Assembly (NCBI GenBank): GCA_002479035.1
Contig: DLLA01000153.1
Location: forward strand, 4,374-17,849
DNA: 13,476 bases
Direction of reading: 5' to 3'
From: Bacteroidales bacterium UBA7574
Lineage (GTDB): Bacteria; Bacteroidota; Bacteroidia; Bacteroidales; Paludibacteraceae
Both the position numbers and the translations under genes were made by a program. Each line of letters begins with the position of its first letter. Within the stretch, counting starts at the first letter, position 1. The notes under the pieces are model-generated. The model saw nothing but the letters and a program-made list of their open reading frames with translations, had not been told where the DNA came from and made no database searches. This document shows, one piece after another, positions 1-7,066 of the stretch.

Positions 1-340
1 AGTCACCGCCGCTATTGCCAAAGGTACCGAGGCTGCTAAGAAGAACCTTATCCAAGTGCCCGTTCTCAAGGGTACCATTCCTCACGAGCAAGAGGCTAAG
101 TTCGGCGGTGCACGCGTGTACCTCCAACCCGCTTCGCAAGGTACCGGAGTGAAAGCCGGTGGTGCCATGCGTGCCGTACTCGAGTCCGTAGGTGTTACTG
201 ACGTGCTGGCTAAGGCGAAGGGCTCTTCCAACCCTCACAACCTGGTTAAGGCTACTATCGCCGCTCTCGGCGAGATGCGCGACCCGCGTACCGTGGCTCA
301 GAACCGTGGCGTAAGTTTATCTACAGTGTTTAACGGATAA
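1..340 (+). CDS. rpsE: 30S ribosomal protein S5, 5'-truncated
   Basis: The reading frame enters at base 2 and gives the last 112 residues of uS5, ending at a TAA at 338-340; the N-terminal part lies outside the window. S5 sits at the mRNA entry site of the small subunit and contributes to decoding accuracy and mRNA unwinding. The visible part is the end of the N-terminal RNA-binding domain ([16 protein letters not shown]) and the C-terminal S5 domain, with the conserved stretches [32 protein letters not shown] and [16 protein letters not shown]. It is followed 13 nt later by rpmD, the standard spc order. Nothing unusual is seen; identification is from strong family recognition. Confidence 0.97.
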   Translation, partial: VTAAIAKGTEAAKKNLIQVPVLKGTIPHEQEAKFGGARVYLQPASQGTGVKAGGAMRAVLESVGVTDVLAKAKGSSNPHNLVKATIAALGEMRDPRTVAQNRGVSLSTVFNG

Positions 341-353
341 ATAGTGGACTATT

Positions 354-530
354 ATGGCAAAAATCAAAATTCAGCAAGTACGCAGCATCATCCGCTGCCC
401 CAAAGTGCAGAAAGAAACTATGCAGGCTCTCGGTCTGCGTAAAATCAATGCCATCGTTGAGCACGAAGCCACACCCGCTATTCTGGGTATGGTGGACAAG
501 GTTAAACACTTGGTAAAAGTAATTGATTAA
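354..530 (+). CDS. rpmD: 50S ribosomal protein L30
   Basis: This 58-residue protein starts [16 protein letters not shown] and ends HLVKVID. It is the short bacterial form of uL30, a single ferredoxin-like fold protein of the large subunit. The S-I-I-R-C-P motif near the N terminus and the segment [15 protein letters not shown] are typical. The start was chosen because the ATG lies 13 nt after the rpsE stop and gives the usual length for the family. No Shine-Dalgarno sequence precedes it; the upstream sequence is A/T-rich (aaatagtggactatt). It is followed 19 nt later by rplO, as expected for the operon. Confidence 0.96.
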   Translation: MAKIKIQQVRSIIRCPKVQKETMQALGLRKINAIVEHEATPAILGMVDKVKHLVKVID

Positions 531-549
531 TCGTATAAATCGTAGCATT

Positions 550-996
550 ATGGAATTACATAATTTAACGCCGGCTGCTGGTTCAGTCAAAACCGCTAAG
601 CGTATCGGCCGTGGTGCCGGTTCGGGACTCGGTGGAACTTCTACCCGTGGTCATAAGGGTGCTAAATCACGCTCGGGCTATTCTAAAAAGATTGGCTTCG
701 AAGGTGGTCAGATGCCTATGCAACGTCGTTTGCCGAAGTTCGGCTTCCAGAACATCAACCGCGTGGAGTACAAGGCTATCAACCTCTCTACCCTGCAGGC
801 TTTGGCAGATGAAAAGCACCTCGAGAAAATCGGACTCATCGAACTTCACGAGGCTGGCTTCATCAACAAGACTACGCTCGTTAAGATTCTTGGCAACGGT
901 ACACTCACTGCTAAACTCACAGTAGAAGCCAACGCCTTCAGCAAATCCGCTGAGGCCGCTATCACAGCCGCTGGTGGTACTATTAACAAAATCTAA
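550..996 (+). CDS. rplO: 50S ribosomal protein L15
   Basis: This is a 148-residue uL15, a late-assembly protein of the large subunit with a long basic N-terminal extension that penetrates the 23S rRNA. The N terminus MELHNLTPAAGSVKTAKRIG and the Gly/Arg-rich stretch GRGAGSGLGGTSTRGHKG are diagnostic. The QMPMQRRLPKFGF motif follows at about residues 55-67. An in-frame ATG at 523 would add nine residues (MINRINRSI) and overlap the end of rpmD; it is rejected because the family begins with MxLxxLxP, so 550 is the start. secY follows after only 5 nt, which suggests coupled translation. Confidence 0.97.
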   Translation: MELHNLTPAAGSVKTAKRIGRGAGSGLGGTSTRGHKGAKSRSGYSKKIGFEGGQMPMQRRLPKFGFQNINRVEYKAINLSTLQALADEKHLEKIGLIELHEAGFINKTTLVKILGNGTLTAKLTVEANAFSKSAEAAITAAGGTINKI

Positions 997-1001
997 TCAG
1001 T

Positions 1002-2348
1002 ATGCGTAAGTTTATTGGAACTATCAAGAATATCTGGAAGATTGAGGACCTCCGCAACCGGCTCTTGACCACGCTCCTTTTCGTGCTCATCTACCGCTTC
1101 GGCTCCTTCGTCGTTCTTCCGGGTATCGACCCGACGGCACTGACTGCTCTGCGCGCGCAGACAGCCGGTGGTCTGATGGCCCTTCTGGATATGTTCTCCG
1201 GTGGCGCATTCTCCAATGCCTCTATCTTTGCATTGGGTATCATGCCTTACATCTCCGCATCTATCGTGATACAACTGCTCACCATAGCAGTGCCGTATTT
1301 CCAGAAGATGCAGAAGGAGGGTGAGTCAGGCCGCCAGAAAATGAACCAGATTACGCGCTATCTGACCGTTGCCATCCTGCTGTTCCAAGGTCCCAGTTAT
1401 CTGGTGAACTTGTCAGTGCAGATGGCACAAGCAGGTCAGCCTCTGAGTATTGGTTTCAATTGGTTCACGATTTCTTCCACCATCCTGCTCTGCGCAGGCT
1501 CTATGTTCGTTATGTGGCTCGGCGAGCGCATTACCGACCGTGGTATCGGAAATGGTATTTCCTTTATCATCTTGATTGGTATCATCGCGCGTCTCCCGGG
1601 TGCTATCGTGCAAGAGTTCTCTTCGCGTCTTAATGACGCCGGTGGCGGATTGATTGTGTTCATCCTTGAAATCATCCTCCTGCTCTTCGTGTTCGCATTC
1701 GCTATCATGTTGGTACAGGGTACTCGCAAGATACCCGTACAGTATGCCAAGCGTATGGTGGGTAACAAGCAGTACGGTGGCGTACGCCAGTACATCCCGT
1801 TGAAGGTCAATGCCGCTAACGTGATGCCTATCATCTTTGCACAGGCTATCATGTTCATTCCTATCGCACTCGCAGGCTTCTCCGCTTCCGAAGGGGCTAA
1901 CGCCTTCACACGTGCGTTTATGGATAACGACGGCTTCTGGTACAACCTTGTGTTTGCTATCCTTATCGTGGCTTTCACCTACTTCTACACAGCGATTATC
2001 ATCAATCCTGTACAGATGGCGGAAAACCTCAAACTCAACAATGGCTTCATCCCGGGTGTCAAACCCGGCAAGAAGACGGCTGAGTATATTGATACCATCA
2101 TGTCGCGCATTACATTGCCGGGTTCTATCCTCTTGGCAATCATCGCTATTCTGCCTGCCTTTGCACGCCTCTTCGGAGTAAGTATGGGCTTCGCGCAGTT
2201 CTATGGCGGTACATCGCTCCTCATTATGGTAGGTGTAATCTTGGATACGCTTCAACAAATCGAGAGCCATCTCCTTATGCGCCACTATGACGGATTCTTC
2301 GAGTCCGGTATGCGTATCAAGGGTCGCTCTGGTGCTATGGCATATTAA
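1002..2348 (+). CDS. secY: Preprotein translocase subunit SecY
   Basis: The 448-residue product is the central channel of the Sec translocon in the inner membrane, passing signal-peptide-bearing proteins together with SecE/SecG and SecA. The sequence shows the usual series of about ten hydrophobic segments, starting with LLTTLLFVLIYRFGSFVVL near residues 21-39. Recognisable landmarks are the plug region rich in Gly and Phe (LDMFSGGAFSNASIFALG), the GNGISFIILIGIIARLP helix, the basic cytoplasmic loop RKIPVQYAKRMVG, and the C5 loop NNGFIPGVKPGKKTAEYI. Length fits the family. Its position between rplO and map is the classic spc-operon location. Both secreted proteins encoded downstream in this window would need this channel to reach the periplasm before T9SS export. 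Confidence 0.98.
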   Translation: MRKFIGTIKNIWKIEDLRNRLLTTLLFVLIYRFGSFVVLPGIDPTALTALRAQTAGGLMALLDMFSGGAFSNASIFALGIMPYISASIVIQLLTIAVPYFQKMQKEGESGRQKMNQITRYLTVAILLFQGPSYLVNLSVQMAQAGQPLSIGFNWFTISSTILLCAGSMFVMWLGERITDRGIGNGISFIILIGIIARLPGAIVQEFSSRLNDAGGGLIVFILEIILLLFVFAFAIMLVQGTRKIPVQYAKRMVGNKQYGGVRQYIPLKVNAANVMPIIFAQAIMFIPIALAGFSASEGANAFTRAFMDNDGFWYNLVFAILIVAFTYFYTAIIINPVQMAENLKLNNGFIPGVKPGKKTAEYIDTIMSRITLPGSILLAIIAILPAFARLFGVSMGFAQFYGGTSLLIMVGVILDTLQQIESHLLMRHYDGFFESGMRIKGRSGAMAY

Positions 2349-2353
2349 TCGGA

Positions 2354-3139
2354 ATGATATACCTCAAGACTGACGAAGAAGTAGAGCGTATGCGTCGTAG
2401 TAACGACCTGCTTGGACGCGCTTTGGCGGAAGTCGCCAAAGCCGTCCAACCCGGCGTTACCACGGCACAACTCGACAAGATAGCACACGACTATATCTGC
2501 GACAACGGAGGTGTACCCTCCTGTCTCGGATACGAAGGCTATCCTGCCACCTTGTGTACCTCGGTCAATGAGCAGGTGGTACACGGCATTCCCTCCGACA
2601 AAGTTGTTCTCAAGGACGGCGATATGATAGATGTGGACTGCTGTGTATTGCTCGACGGCTTTCAGGCTGACTCCGCTTACACATTCCCTGTGGGCGAAGT
2701 GGCACCTGAGACGCTCCAACTCATGCGTACCACCAAGGAGGCGCTCTATATGGGCATTGCCGAAGCCGTTACAGGCCACCGTCTCGGTGACATCGGGTTC
2801 GCTATCCAGTCCTATTGCGAAAAGGCGGGCTACTCCGTAGTACGCGAGTTCGTAGGACACGGTATCGGACGCGAGATGCACGAGGACCCCGAGGTCTGCA
2901 ACTACGGTCGTCGCGGCAATGGCATCGTACTCAAATCGGGTATGACACTCGCCATCGAACCGATGATTAACCTCGGACGGCGCAATGTCATCATGGAGGA
3001 CAACGGCTGGACTGCGCGTACCGCTGACCGCAAACCGTCGGCGCACTACGAACTCAGTGTCTGTGTACGCAACGGCAAAGCCGACATACTCTCTACCTTT
3101 GAGTATATCCGCGAAGTCTTGGGTAATCGTTTTATTTAA
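2354..3139 (+). CDS. map: Type I methionine aminopeptidase
   Basis: This 261-residue cytosolic metalloprotease removes the initiator methionine from nascent proteins with small second residues. All five metal ligands expected for the pita-bread fold are visible when aligned by motif: D95 and D106 (in the stretch [19 protein letters not shown]), H169 (GHGIG), E202 (IEPM) and E233 (HYELS). H77 in VVHGIP matches the conserved substrate-side histidine. There is no N-terminal zinc-finger extension, so it is the short bacterial type. The ATG is 5 nt after the secY stop. The map gene next to secY and infA is common in Bacteroidota and many other bacteria. Confidence 0.96.
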   Translation: MIYLKTDEEVERMRRSNDLLGRALAEVAKAVQPGVTTAQLDKIAHDYICDNGGVPSCLGYEGYPATLCTSVNEQVVHGIPSDKVVLKDGDMIDVDCCVLLDGFQADSAYTFPVGEVAPETLQLMRTTKEALYMGIAEAVTGHRLGDIGFAIQSYCEKAGYSVVREFVGHGIGREMHEDPEVCNYGRRGNGIVLKSGMTLAIEPMINLGRRNVIMEDNGWTARTADRKPSAHYELSVCVRNGKADILSTFEYIREVLGNRFI

Positions 3140-3152
3140 CTACCACGTCACT

Positions 3153-3371
3153 ATGGCTAAACAAGATTCTATCGAAGTAGATGGCACCATCACTGAGGCA
3201 TTGTCCAATGCAATGTTTCGCGTGCAACTCGAAAGTGGTCATATCATCACCGCTCATATCTCCGGTAAAATGCGTATGCACTATATCAAGATTCTCCCCG
3301 GCGACCGTGTCAAAGTGGAGATGAGCCCTTATGACCTCACCAAAGGACGTATTTCGTTCCGTTATAAATAA
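3153..3371 (+). CDS. infA: Translation initiation factor IF-1
   Basis: The 72-residue product is a single OB-fold protein that occupies the ribosomal A site during initiation and supports IF-2 and IF-3. It starts [17 protein letters not shown] and contains the conserved [18 protein letters not shown] and [15 protein letters not shown] segments. The reading frame stays open upstream into map, but an upstream start would add about 56 foreign residues; the ATG at 3153 gives exactly the canonical length. The gene begins 13 nt after map and is followed 19 nt later by rpmJ. No Shine-Dalgarno sequence is seen. Confidence 0.97.
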   Translation: MAKQDSIEVDGTITEALSNAMFRVQLESGHIITAHISGKMRMHYIKILPGDRVKVEMSPYDLTKGRISFRYK

Positions 3372-3390
3372 ACTCTAAAACTCTATAGAA

Positions 3391-3507
3391 ATGAAAGTTA
3401 GAGCATCTATCAAGAAGCGCAACGCGGATTGCAAAATCGTACGCCGCAAAGGTCGCTTGTATGTAATCAACAAAAAAGAACCCAAGATGAAAATGCGTCA
3501 AGGATAA
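3391..3507 (+). CDS. rpmJ: 50S ribosomal protein L36, zinc-free form
   Basis: A 38-residue protein, [17 protein letters not shown] through PKMKMRQG, matching bL36, the smallest large-subunit protein. In the zinc-binding form the ligands are three cysteines and a histidine. Here only C14 remains; the other positions are N11, N27 and M33, so the protein cannot form the zinc ribbon (a C-minus paralogue). This form is common in Bacteroidota. The leader aactctaaaactctatagaa is A-rich with no Shine-Dalgarno motif. The gene lies in its usual place between infA and rpsM. Confidence 0.95.
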   Translation: MKVRASIKKRNADCKIVRRKGRLYVINKKEPKMKMRQG

Positions 3508-3558
3508 GCATTCCGTCATGGTTAATCATTAAACAAACATATCCTTAAGTAAATAATT

Positions 3559-3939
3559 ATGGCTATAAGAATTGTCGGTGTAGATCTGCCGCAGAACAAG
3601 TGCGGTGAAGTCGGATTGACTTACATCTACGGAATAGGTCGTTCAAGCGCAAAGAAAATCCTGGCAGAGGCAGGCGTTGACCCAAGCATCAAGGTGCAGG
3701 ATTGGACGGATGACCAAGCAGCTAAAATCCGCGAAATCATCGGTGCTAAGTACAAAGTCGAAGGTGATCTTCGTTCGGAAACGTCTCTCAACATCAAACG
3801 TTTGATGGATATCGGTTGTTACCGTGGTGTTCGTCATCGTCTCGGTCTCCCTGTTCGCGGGCAATCGACGAAGAACAACGCTCGTACGCGCAAAGGTAAA
3901 AAGAAAACGGTTGCTAACAAGAAGAAAGCAACGAAGTAA
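3559..3939 (+). CDS. rpsM: 30S ribosomal protein S13
   Basis: The 126-residue uS13 sits in the head of the small subunit, contacting the P-site tRNA and forming a bridge to the large subunit. It begins [19 protein letters not shown] and shows the helix-turn motif [18 protein letters not shown], the core [19 protein letters not shown], and a very basic C-terminal tail ([16 protein letters not shown]) that reaches the tRNA. A 51-nt gap precedes it, longer than most in this cluster; the gap is A/T-rich and I see no promoter or strong hairpin in it. In E. coli this gene opens the alpha operon, but here it appears to continue the same transcription unit. Confidence 0.97.
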   Translation: MAIRIVGVDLPQNKCGEVGLTYIYGIGRSSAKKILAEAGVDPSIKVQDWTDDQAAKIREIIGAKYKVEGDLRSETSLNIKRLMDIGCYRGVRHRLGLPVRGQSTKNNARTRKGKKKTVANKKKATK

Positions 3940-3963
3940 TCAACCACTTAATATCTATCAATT

Positions 3964-4353
3964 ATGGCAAAGAAAACAGTTGCAGCTAAGAAGCGCGTTG
4001 TAAAGATTGACGGTGTTGGTCAACTTCACGTTATGTCTTCTTTCAACAATGTTATCGTTACGATTGCTAATGGTGACGGACAGGTTATCTCGTGGTCGTC
4101 AGCAGGCAAGATGGGCTTCCGTGGCTCCAAAAAGAATACTCCCTACGCAGCACAGACTGCTGCAGAGGACTGCGCAAAGGTCGCTTATGACCTCGGTCTG
4201 CGTAAGGTGAAAGCGTATGTCAAAGGTCCCGGACAAGGTCGTGAGAGTGCTATCCGTGCCGTCGCTAACTCGCACATTGATGTGGTTGAGATTATCGACG
4301 TTACCCCGATGCCTCACAACGGTTGCCGTCCTCCTAAACGTCGTCGTGTATAA
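3964..4353 (+). CDS. rpsK: 30S ribosomal protein S11
   Basis: The 129-residue uS11 is part of the platform of the small subunit and lines the mRNA exit region with S7 and S18. Diagnostic stretches are [52 protein letters not shown] and the C-terminal [18 protein letters not shown]. It starts 24 nt after rpsM with an A/T-rich leader (cttaatatctatcaatt). It is followed by the longest gap of the cluster, 86 nt, which holds the hairpins listed separately. Confidence 0.97.
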   Translation: MAKKTVAAKKRVVKIDGVGQLHVMSSFNNVIVTIANGDGQVISWSSAGKMGFRGSKKNTPYAAQTAAEDCAKVAYDLGLRKVKAYVKGPGQGRESAIRAVANSHIDVVEIIDVTPMPHNGCRPPKRRRV

Positions 4354-4374
4354 TAATCAGTATCGTTCTCTGGT

Positions 4375-4403
4375 GCATAGACCGCACTATGCGGGACTAC
4401 CGC
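4375..4403 (+). promoter_or_regulatory. Mutually exclusive hairpins in rpsK-rpsD gap
   Basis: Three pairings are possible in this short stretch, and they compete. Pairing 1 is a perfect 6-bp stem, gcatag (4375-4380) with ctatgc (4387-4392). Pairing 2 is ccgc (4382-4385) with gcgg (4391-4394). Pairing 3 is gcgg (4391-4394) with ccgc (4400-4403). No T-run follows, so it is not an ordinary terminator. S4, encoded next, is the autoregulatory protein of the alpha operon in E. coli and of its own gene in Bacillus, so a translational control site for S4 is a reasonable inference. The stems are short and the functional claim is tentative. Confidence 0.35.
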
Positions 4404-4439
4404 CCTCGGAACATGTAACTTCTTAAACTCTAAAAAATT

Positions 4440-5045
4440 ATGGCAAGATATATTGGTCCTAAATCGCGTATCGCACGTCGTTTCGGAGAACCTATCTTCG
4501 GTCCGGACAAAGTACTTGACAAGCGTAACTATGCCCCCGGGCAACATGGCGTTAACCGCCGCAAAAAGAACTCTGAGTACGGTACTCAGTTGGCAGAGAA
4601 GCAAAAGGCTAAATACACCTACGGTGTGCTGGAGCGTCAGTTCCGTCTCCTCTTTGCTCAGGCTTCACGTATCAAGGGTGTTACCGGTGAGATTCTGCTC
4701 CAACTGCTCGAATCACGCCTTGACAATGTCGTTTACCGTCTAGGCATCGCTCCTACACGTGCTGCTGCACGTCAGTTGGTGAGCCACCGCCACATTACCG
4801 TGGACGGCAAGGTTGTCAACATTCCTTCGTATCAGGTTAAGCCCGGTCAGATTGTAGCAGTTCGCGAGAAATCCAAGTCGCTCGAGGTCATTGCTGCTTC
4901 TCTCGATGGGTTCAACCACAGCAAGTATAACTGGTTGGAGTGGAACGAGGCTGACAAAGCAGGCAAGTTCCTCAATATCCCTCCACGTGAGGAAATCCCT
5001 GAGAATATCAAGGAGCAATTAATCGTCGAGTTGTACTCTAAATAA
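4440..5045 (+). CDS. rpsD: 30S ribosomal protein S4, zinc-free form
   Basis: The 201-residue uS4 nucleates assembly of the small-subunit body by binding 16S rRNA and helps form the mRNA entry channel. The N terminus [20 protein letters not shown] lacks the cysteine cluster found in zinc-binding S4, so it is a C-minus form. The [15 protein letters not shown] segment is conserved. The S4 RNA-binding domain covers roughly residues 90-155 ([33 protein letters not shown]). The gene is preceded by the hairpin-bearing 86-nt gap and the A-rich leader aactctaaaaaatt. rpoA follows after 11 nt. Confidence 0.97.
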   Translation: MARYIGPKSRIARRFGEPIFGPDKVLDKRNYAPGQHGVNRRKKNSEYGTQLAEKQKAKYTYGVLERQFRLLFAQASRIKGVTGEILLQLLESRLDNVVYRLGIAPTRAAARQLVSHRHITVDGKVVNIPSYQVKPGQIVAVREKSKSLEVIAASLDGFNHSKYNWLEWNEADKAGKFLNIPPREEIPENIKEQLIVELYSK

Positions 5046-5056
5046 CAATTAAATTC

Positions 5057-6055
5057 ATGGCAATATTAGATTTTATTAAACCTGACAAGGTTATCATGTT
5101 GGATTCGAGCAGCACGCACGGAGTTTTTGAGTTCCGTCCGCTCGAGCCGGGTTATGGTATCACAGTAGGTAACGCCATTCGTCGTGTACTCATCGGGTCA
5201 CTCGAGGGCTTTGCTATCTGTTCAATTAAGATCAATGGTATTGATCATGAATTTGCTACTATCCCTGGTGTCATCACCGATGTAACCAACCTAATCCTCA
5301 ATCTCAAACAAGTACGCTTCATCCGCAAGGAGGGTGTGGATGCTGATGGCGAAACCATCCGCATGCACGTCAAAGGCAATACCAATACCGCTCTTCTTGC
5401 AGGTGAACTCAACTCTTATCTCCAGTCTTTCGACGTGCTCAACCCCGAGTTGGTACTCGCCGAGATGGACGACTCTGCAGACTTCGAGATTGAGATTACT
5501 ATCAACAAGGGACGCGGATATGTATCTGCTGACGAGAACCGCCACCCCAATGACCCCATTGGAGTACTCGCTATCGACAGCATCTATACCCCTATCCGCA
5601 ACGTCAAATACAGCATTGACCCCTACCGTGTGGAGCAACGTACCGACTACGAGAAACTCACACTCGAGATTCTCACCGACGGCTCTATCACGCCCAAGGA
5701 TGCCCTCAAAGAGGCGGCTAAAATCCTAATCTTCCATTTCATGCTCTTCTCCGATGAGAAGATTATCGTCGAAGATCAGGCTAAGCCCGTCACCAATTCC
5801 TACGATGAGGAGCACACCCGTATGCGTCAGTTGCTCAACCAGCACCTCGCTGATATGGACCTCTCTGTACGTGCGCTCAACTGCTTGAAGGCGGCAGAGG
5901 TGGATACCCTCGGCGAACTGGTTCGCTACCACCGCGCTGACCTGCTCAAGTTCCGTAACTTCGGTAAGAAGTCTCTCACCGAACTCGACGAACTGCTGGA
6001 GCGCAACGGACTGGCTTTCGGTATGGATATTAGCAGATACAAACTCAACGACTAA
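5057..6055 (+). CDS. rpoA: DNA-directed RNA polymerase alpha subunit
   Basis: The 332-residue product is the alpha subunit, whose dimer seeds assembly of core RNA polymerase and whose C-terminal domain contacts activators and upstream DNA. The N-terminal assembly domain covers about residues 1-235 and contains [17 protein letters not shown] and the [10 protein letters not shown] loop. A linker follows. The C-terminal domain (about 260-325) shows [20 protein letters not shown] and the helix-hairpin-helix [20 protein letters not shown]. Length is as expected for Bacteroidota. The leader (caattaaattc) has no Shine-Dalgarno motif. Confidence 0.98.
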   Translation: MAILDFIKPDKVIMLDSSSTHGVFEFRPLEPGYGITVGNAIRRVLIGSLEGFAICSIKINGIDHEFATIPGVITDVTNLILNLKQVRFIRKEGVDADGETIRMHVKGNTNTALLAGELNSYLQSFDVLNPELVLAEMDDSADFEIEITINKGRGYVSADENRHPNDPIGVLAIDSIYTPIRNVKYSIDPYRVEQRTDYEKLTLEILTDGSITPKDALKEAAKILIFHFMLFSDEKIIVEDQAKPVTNSYDEEHTRMRQLLNQHLADMDLSVRALNCLKAAEVDTLGELVRYHRADLLKFRNFGKKSLTELDELLERNGLAFGMDISRYKLND

Positions 6056-6057
6056 TT

Positions 6058-6091
6058 CAACCCGAGGGTTGGCTCTCAGCACTCAACCCTC
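6058..6091 (+). promoter_or_regulatory. Competing hairpins in rpoA-rplQ gap
   Basis: The segment gggttg at 6066-6071 can pair upstream with caaccc (6058-6063, practical stem caacc/ggttg with loop cgag) or downstream as part of a perfect 8-bp stem, gagggttg (6064-6071) with caaccctc (6084-6091) across a 12-nt loop. The two states exclude each other, an architecture like an attenuator or translational switch. There is no T-run after the second stem, and it lies 22 nt before the rplQ start. A role in setting the rplQ:rpoA ratio is inference. Confidence 0.4.
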
Positions 6092-6113
6092 AACTCTAAA
6101 CTAAAAAACAACA

Positions 6114-6599
6114 ATGAGACATAATAAGAAATTCAATCATCTTGGCCGCAAAGCCGCTCACCGCGGTGCACTGTTGTCCAATATGGCTTGCTCGCTCATC
6201 ATGCACAAGCGTATTTCGACCACTCTGGCTAAGGCAAAGGCACTCCGCATCTACGTAGAGCCTATCCTCACCCGTGCGAAAGAGGACACCACGGCTAACC
6301 GCCGTCTCGTATTCAGCGAACTCAAACAGAAAGAGGTCGTTACCGAACTCTTCCAGAACGTTAGCGAGAAGATTGCTAACCGTCCCGGTGGCTACACACG
6401 TATCCTCCGTACGGGCTTCCGTCTGGGTGACGCTGCTGAGATGTGTATCATCGAACTCGTTGACTACAACGAGAACATGCTCAAGTCTGCTGCCAAGCCT
6501 GCCGCTAAGAAGACCACCCGTCGTGCCGGCAAGAAGGCTGCTCCCAAGGCAGAGGCTGCCGAGGCTGCACCTGCTGCAGAAGAGGCTAAGGCTGAGTAA
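6114..6599 (+). CDS. rplQ: 50S ribosomal protein L17 with Ala/Lys-rich tail
   Basis: The 161-residue bL17 is a large-subunit protein near the polypeptide exit tunnel. The family core is residues 1 to about 122: [18 protein letters not shown], the segment [21 protein letters not shown], and the end [17 protein letters not shown]. Beyond it is a low-complexity extension of about 35 residues rich in Ala, Lys and Glu ([18 protein letters not shown] then [15 protein letters not shown]) that goes from basic to acidic. Such tails are frequent on Bacteroidota L17. It is the last gene of the ribosomal cluster and is followed by a terminator. The leader ctaaaaaacaaca is A-rich with no Shine-Dalgarno motif. 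Confidence 0.96.
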   Translation: MRHNKKFNHLGRKAAHRGALLSNMACSLIMHKRISTTLAKAKALRIYVEPILTRAKEDTTANRRLVFSELKQKEVVTELFQNVSEKIANRPGGYTRILRTGFRLGDAAEMCIIELVDYNENMLKSAAKPAAKKTTRRAGKKAAPKAEAAEAAPAAEEAKAE

Positions 6600-6634
6600 T
6601 ACACAGGTTGAGCAATATCAACCGCATTCCAAGA

Positions 6635-6668
6635 GACTGCCAACGCGTGCGTTTGGCAGTCCCTTTTT
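6635..6668 (+). terminator. Intrinsic terminator of the ribosomal operon
   Basis: A perfect 9-bp stem, gactgccaa (6635-6643) and ttggcagtc (6653-6661), can be extended at the loop by two further G-C pairs and is followed by cc and a run of five T (6664-6668). It lies 35 nt after the rplQ stop, which fits the end of the long ribosomal transcription unit. Confidence 0.88.
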
Positions 6669-6678
6669 GTCACTGGGG

Positions 6679-6737
6679 GACGACGCGGCTCGCGTCGTCT
6701 TATTGGAAATTGTGGAGACGGCTTGCCTTGCGTCGTC
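6679..6737 (+). repeat. Palindrome plus second copy of its right arm
   Basis: A perfect inverted repeat, gacgacgcg (6679-6687) and cgcgtcgtc (6691-6699) with loop gct, sits 10 nt after the operon terminator. The last eight bases of its right arm, gcgtcgtc, recur at 6730-6737 after the related stretch cggcttgcctt, so the left arm could pair with either copy. It has no T-run and looks more like an intergenic palindromic repeat than a second terminator. Its GC-rich composition contrasts with the A/T-rich sequence that follows. Confidence 0.5.
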
Positions 6738-6738
6738 A

Positions 6739-6777
6739 AATGATACGACATCATTCATACTAATTTTGTAGTATGAA
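6739..6777. promoter_or_regulatory. Two overlapping dyads around a -7-like element
   Basis: Two inverted repeats overlap by two bases. The first is aatgat (6739-6744) with atcatt (6750-6755). The second is ttcatacta (6754-6762) with tagtatgaa (6769-6777), a perfect 9-bp dyad. The second one encloses taattttg (6761-6768), which matches the Bacteroides -7 consensus TAnnTTTG. No TTTG is found 19-21 bp upstream, so a working promoter here is not established. It may be an operator or an RNA stem-loop. Two further small stems, acggc/gccgt (6801-6813) and cctga/tcagg (6828-6844), follow. Confidence 0.35.
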
Positions 6778-6880
6778 ATTCATGGCTGATTGGTGATAAT
6801 ACGGCATAGCCGTCCGTTCAAGAAAATCCTGATAATAATTCAGGTTTAGATTTGCGGTTGTAAAATAATCTGCATATTTA

Positions 6881-6912
6881 TTTGTGTATATGGAAGATAT
6901 TGTATAATTTTG
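6881..6912 (+). promoter_or_regulatory. Bacteroides-type promoter for the secreted-protein unit
   Basis: A -33 element tttg (6881-6884) is separated by 20 bp from taattttg (6905-6912), a full match to the Bacteroides -7 consensus TAnnTTTG recognised by the primary sigma factor of that phylum. Transcription would begin a few bases after 6912 and give a leader of roughly 150 nt before the start codon at 7067. The rest of the 467-bp gap between rplQ and 7067 shows no convincing gene. Confidence 0.65.
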
Positions 6913-7011
6913 CAACCGAGACATACATATCAGGGGCTTTTTGCACATTGCGCTATAGAATCCGCTACACATCGTTCCATATAAAGACCTCTATTTCTCG
7001 CCGCTAAAAAC

Positions 7012-7032
7012 CAAAGTCTATGTGGGACTTTG
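7012..7032 (+). promoter_or_regulatory. Leader hairpin before secreted-protein gene
   Basis: A perfect 7-bp stem, caaagtc (7012-7018) and gactttg (7026-7032), with loop tatgtgg, lies 34 nt before the ATG at 7067 inside the predicted leader. Between it and the start the sequence is A/T-rich and unstructured (aatatatataacaaacta). Its function is unknown; mRNA stabilisation or translational control are possible. Confidence 0.35.
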
Positions 7033-7066
7033 TCAATATATATAACAAACTAATTGATGTAACATT

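Noticed and set aside
523..549. Upstream ATG for rplO adding nine residues
   Set aside because: It overlaps the end of rpmD and gives an N terminus (MINRINRSI) foreign to the L15 family; the ATG at 550 gives the normal MELHNLTP start.
1413..2285. Long minus-strand ORF of 290 codons inside secY
   Set aside because: It lies entirely antisense to an unmistakable SecY, has a composition rich in His, Glu and Asp typical of antisense shadows, and shows no domain.
6760..6972. 70-residue minus-strand ORF between rplQ and the T9SS cargo gene
   Set aside because: It covers the clear plus-strand promoter at 6881-6912 and several hairpins, has no promoter of its own that I can see, and its composition looks random.
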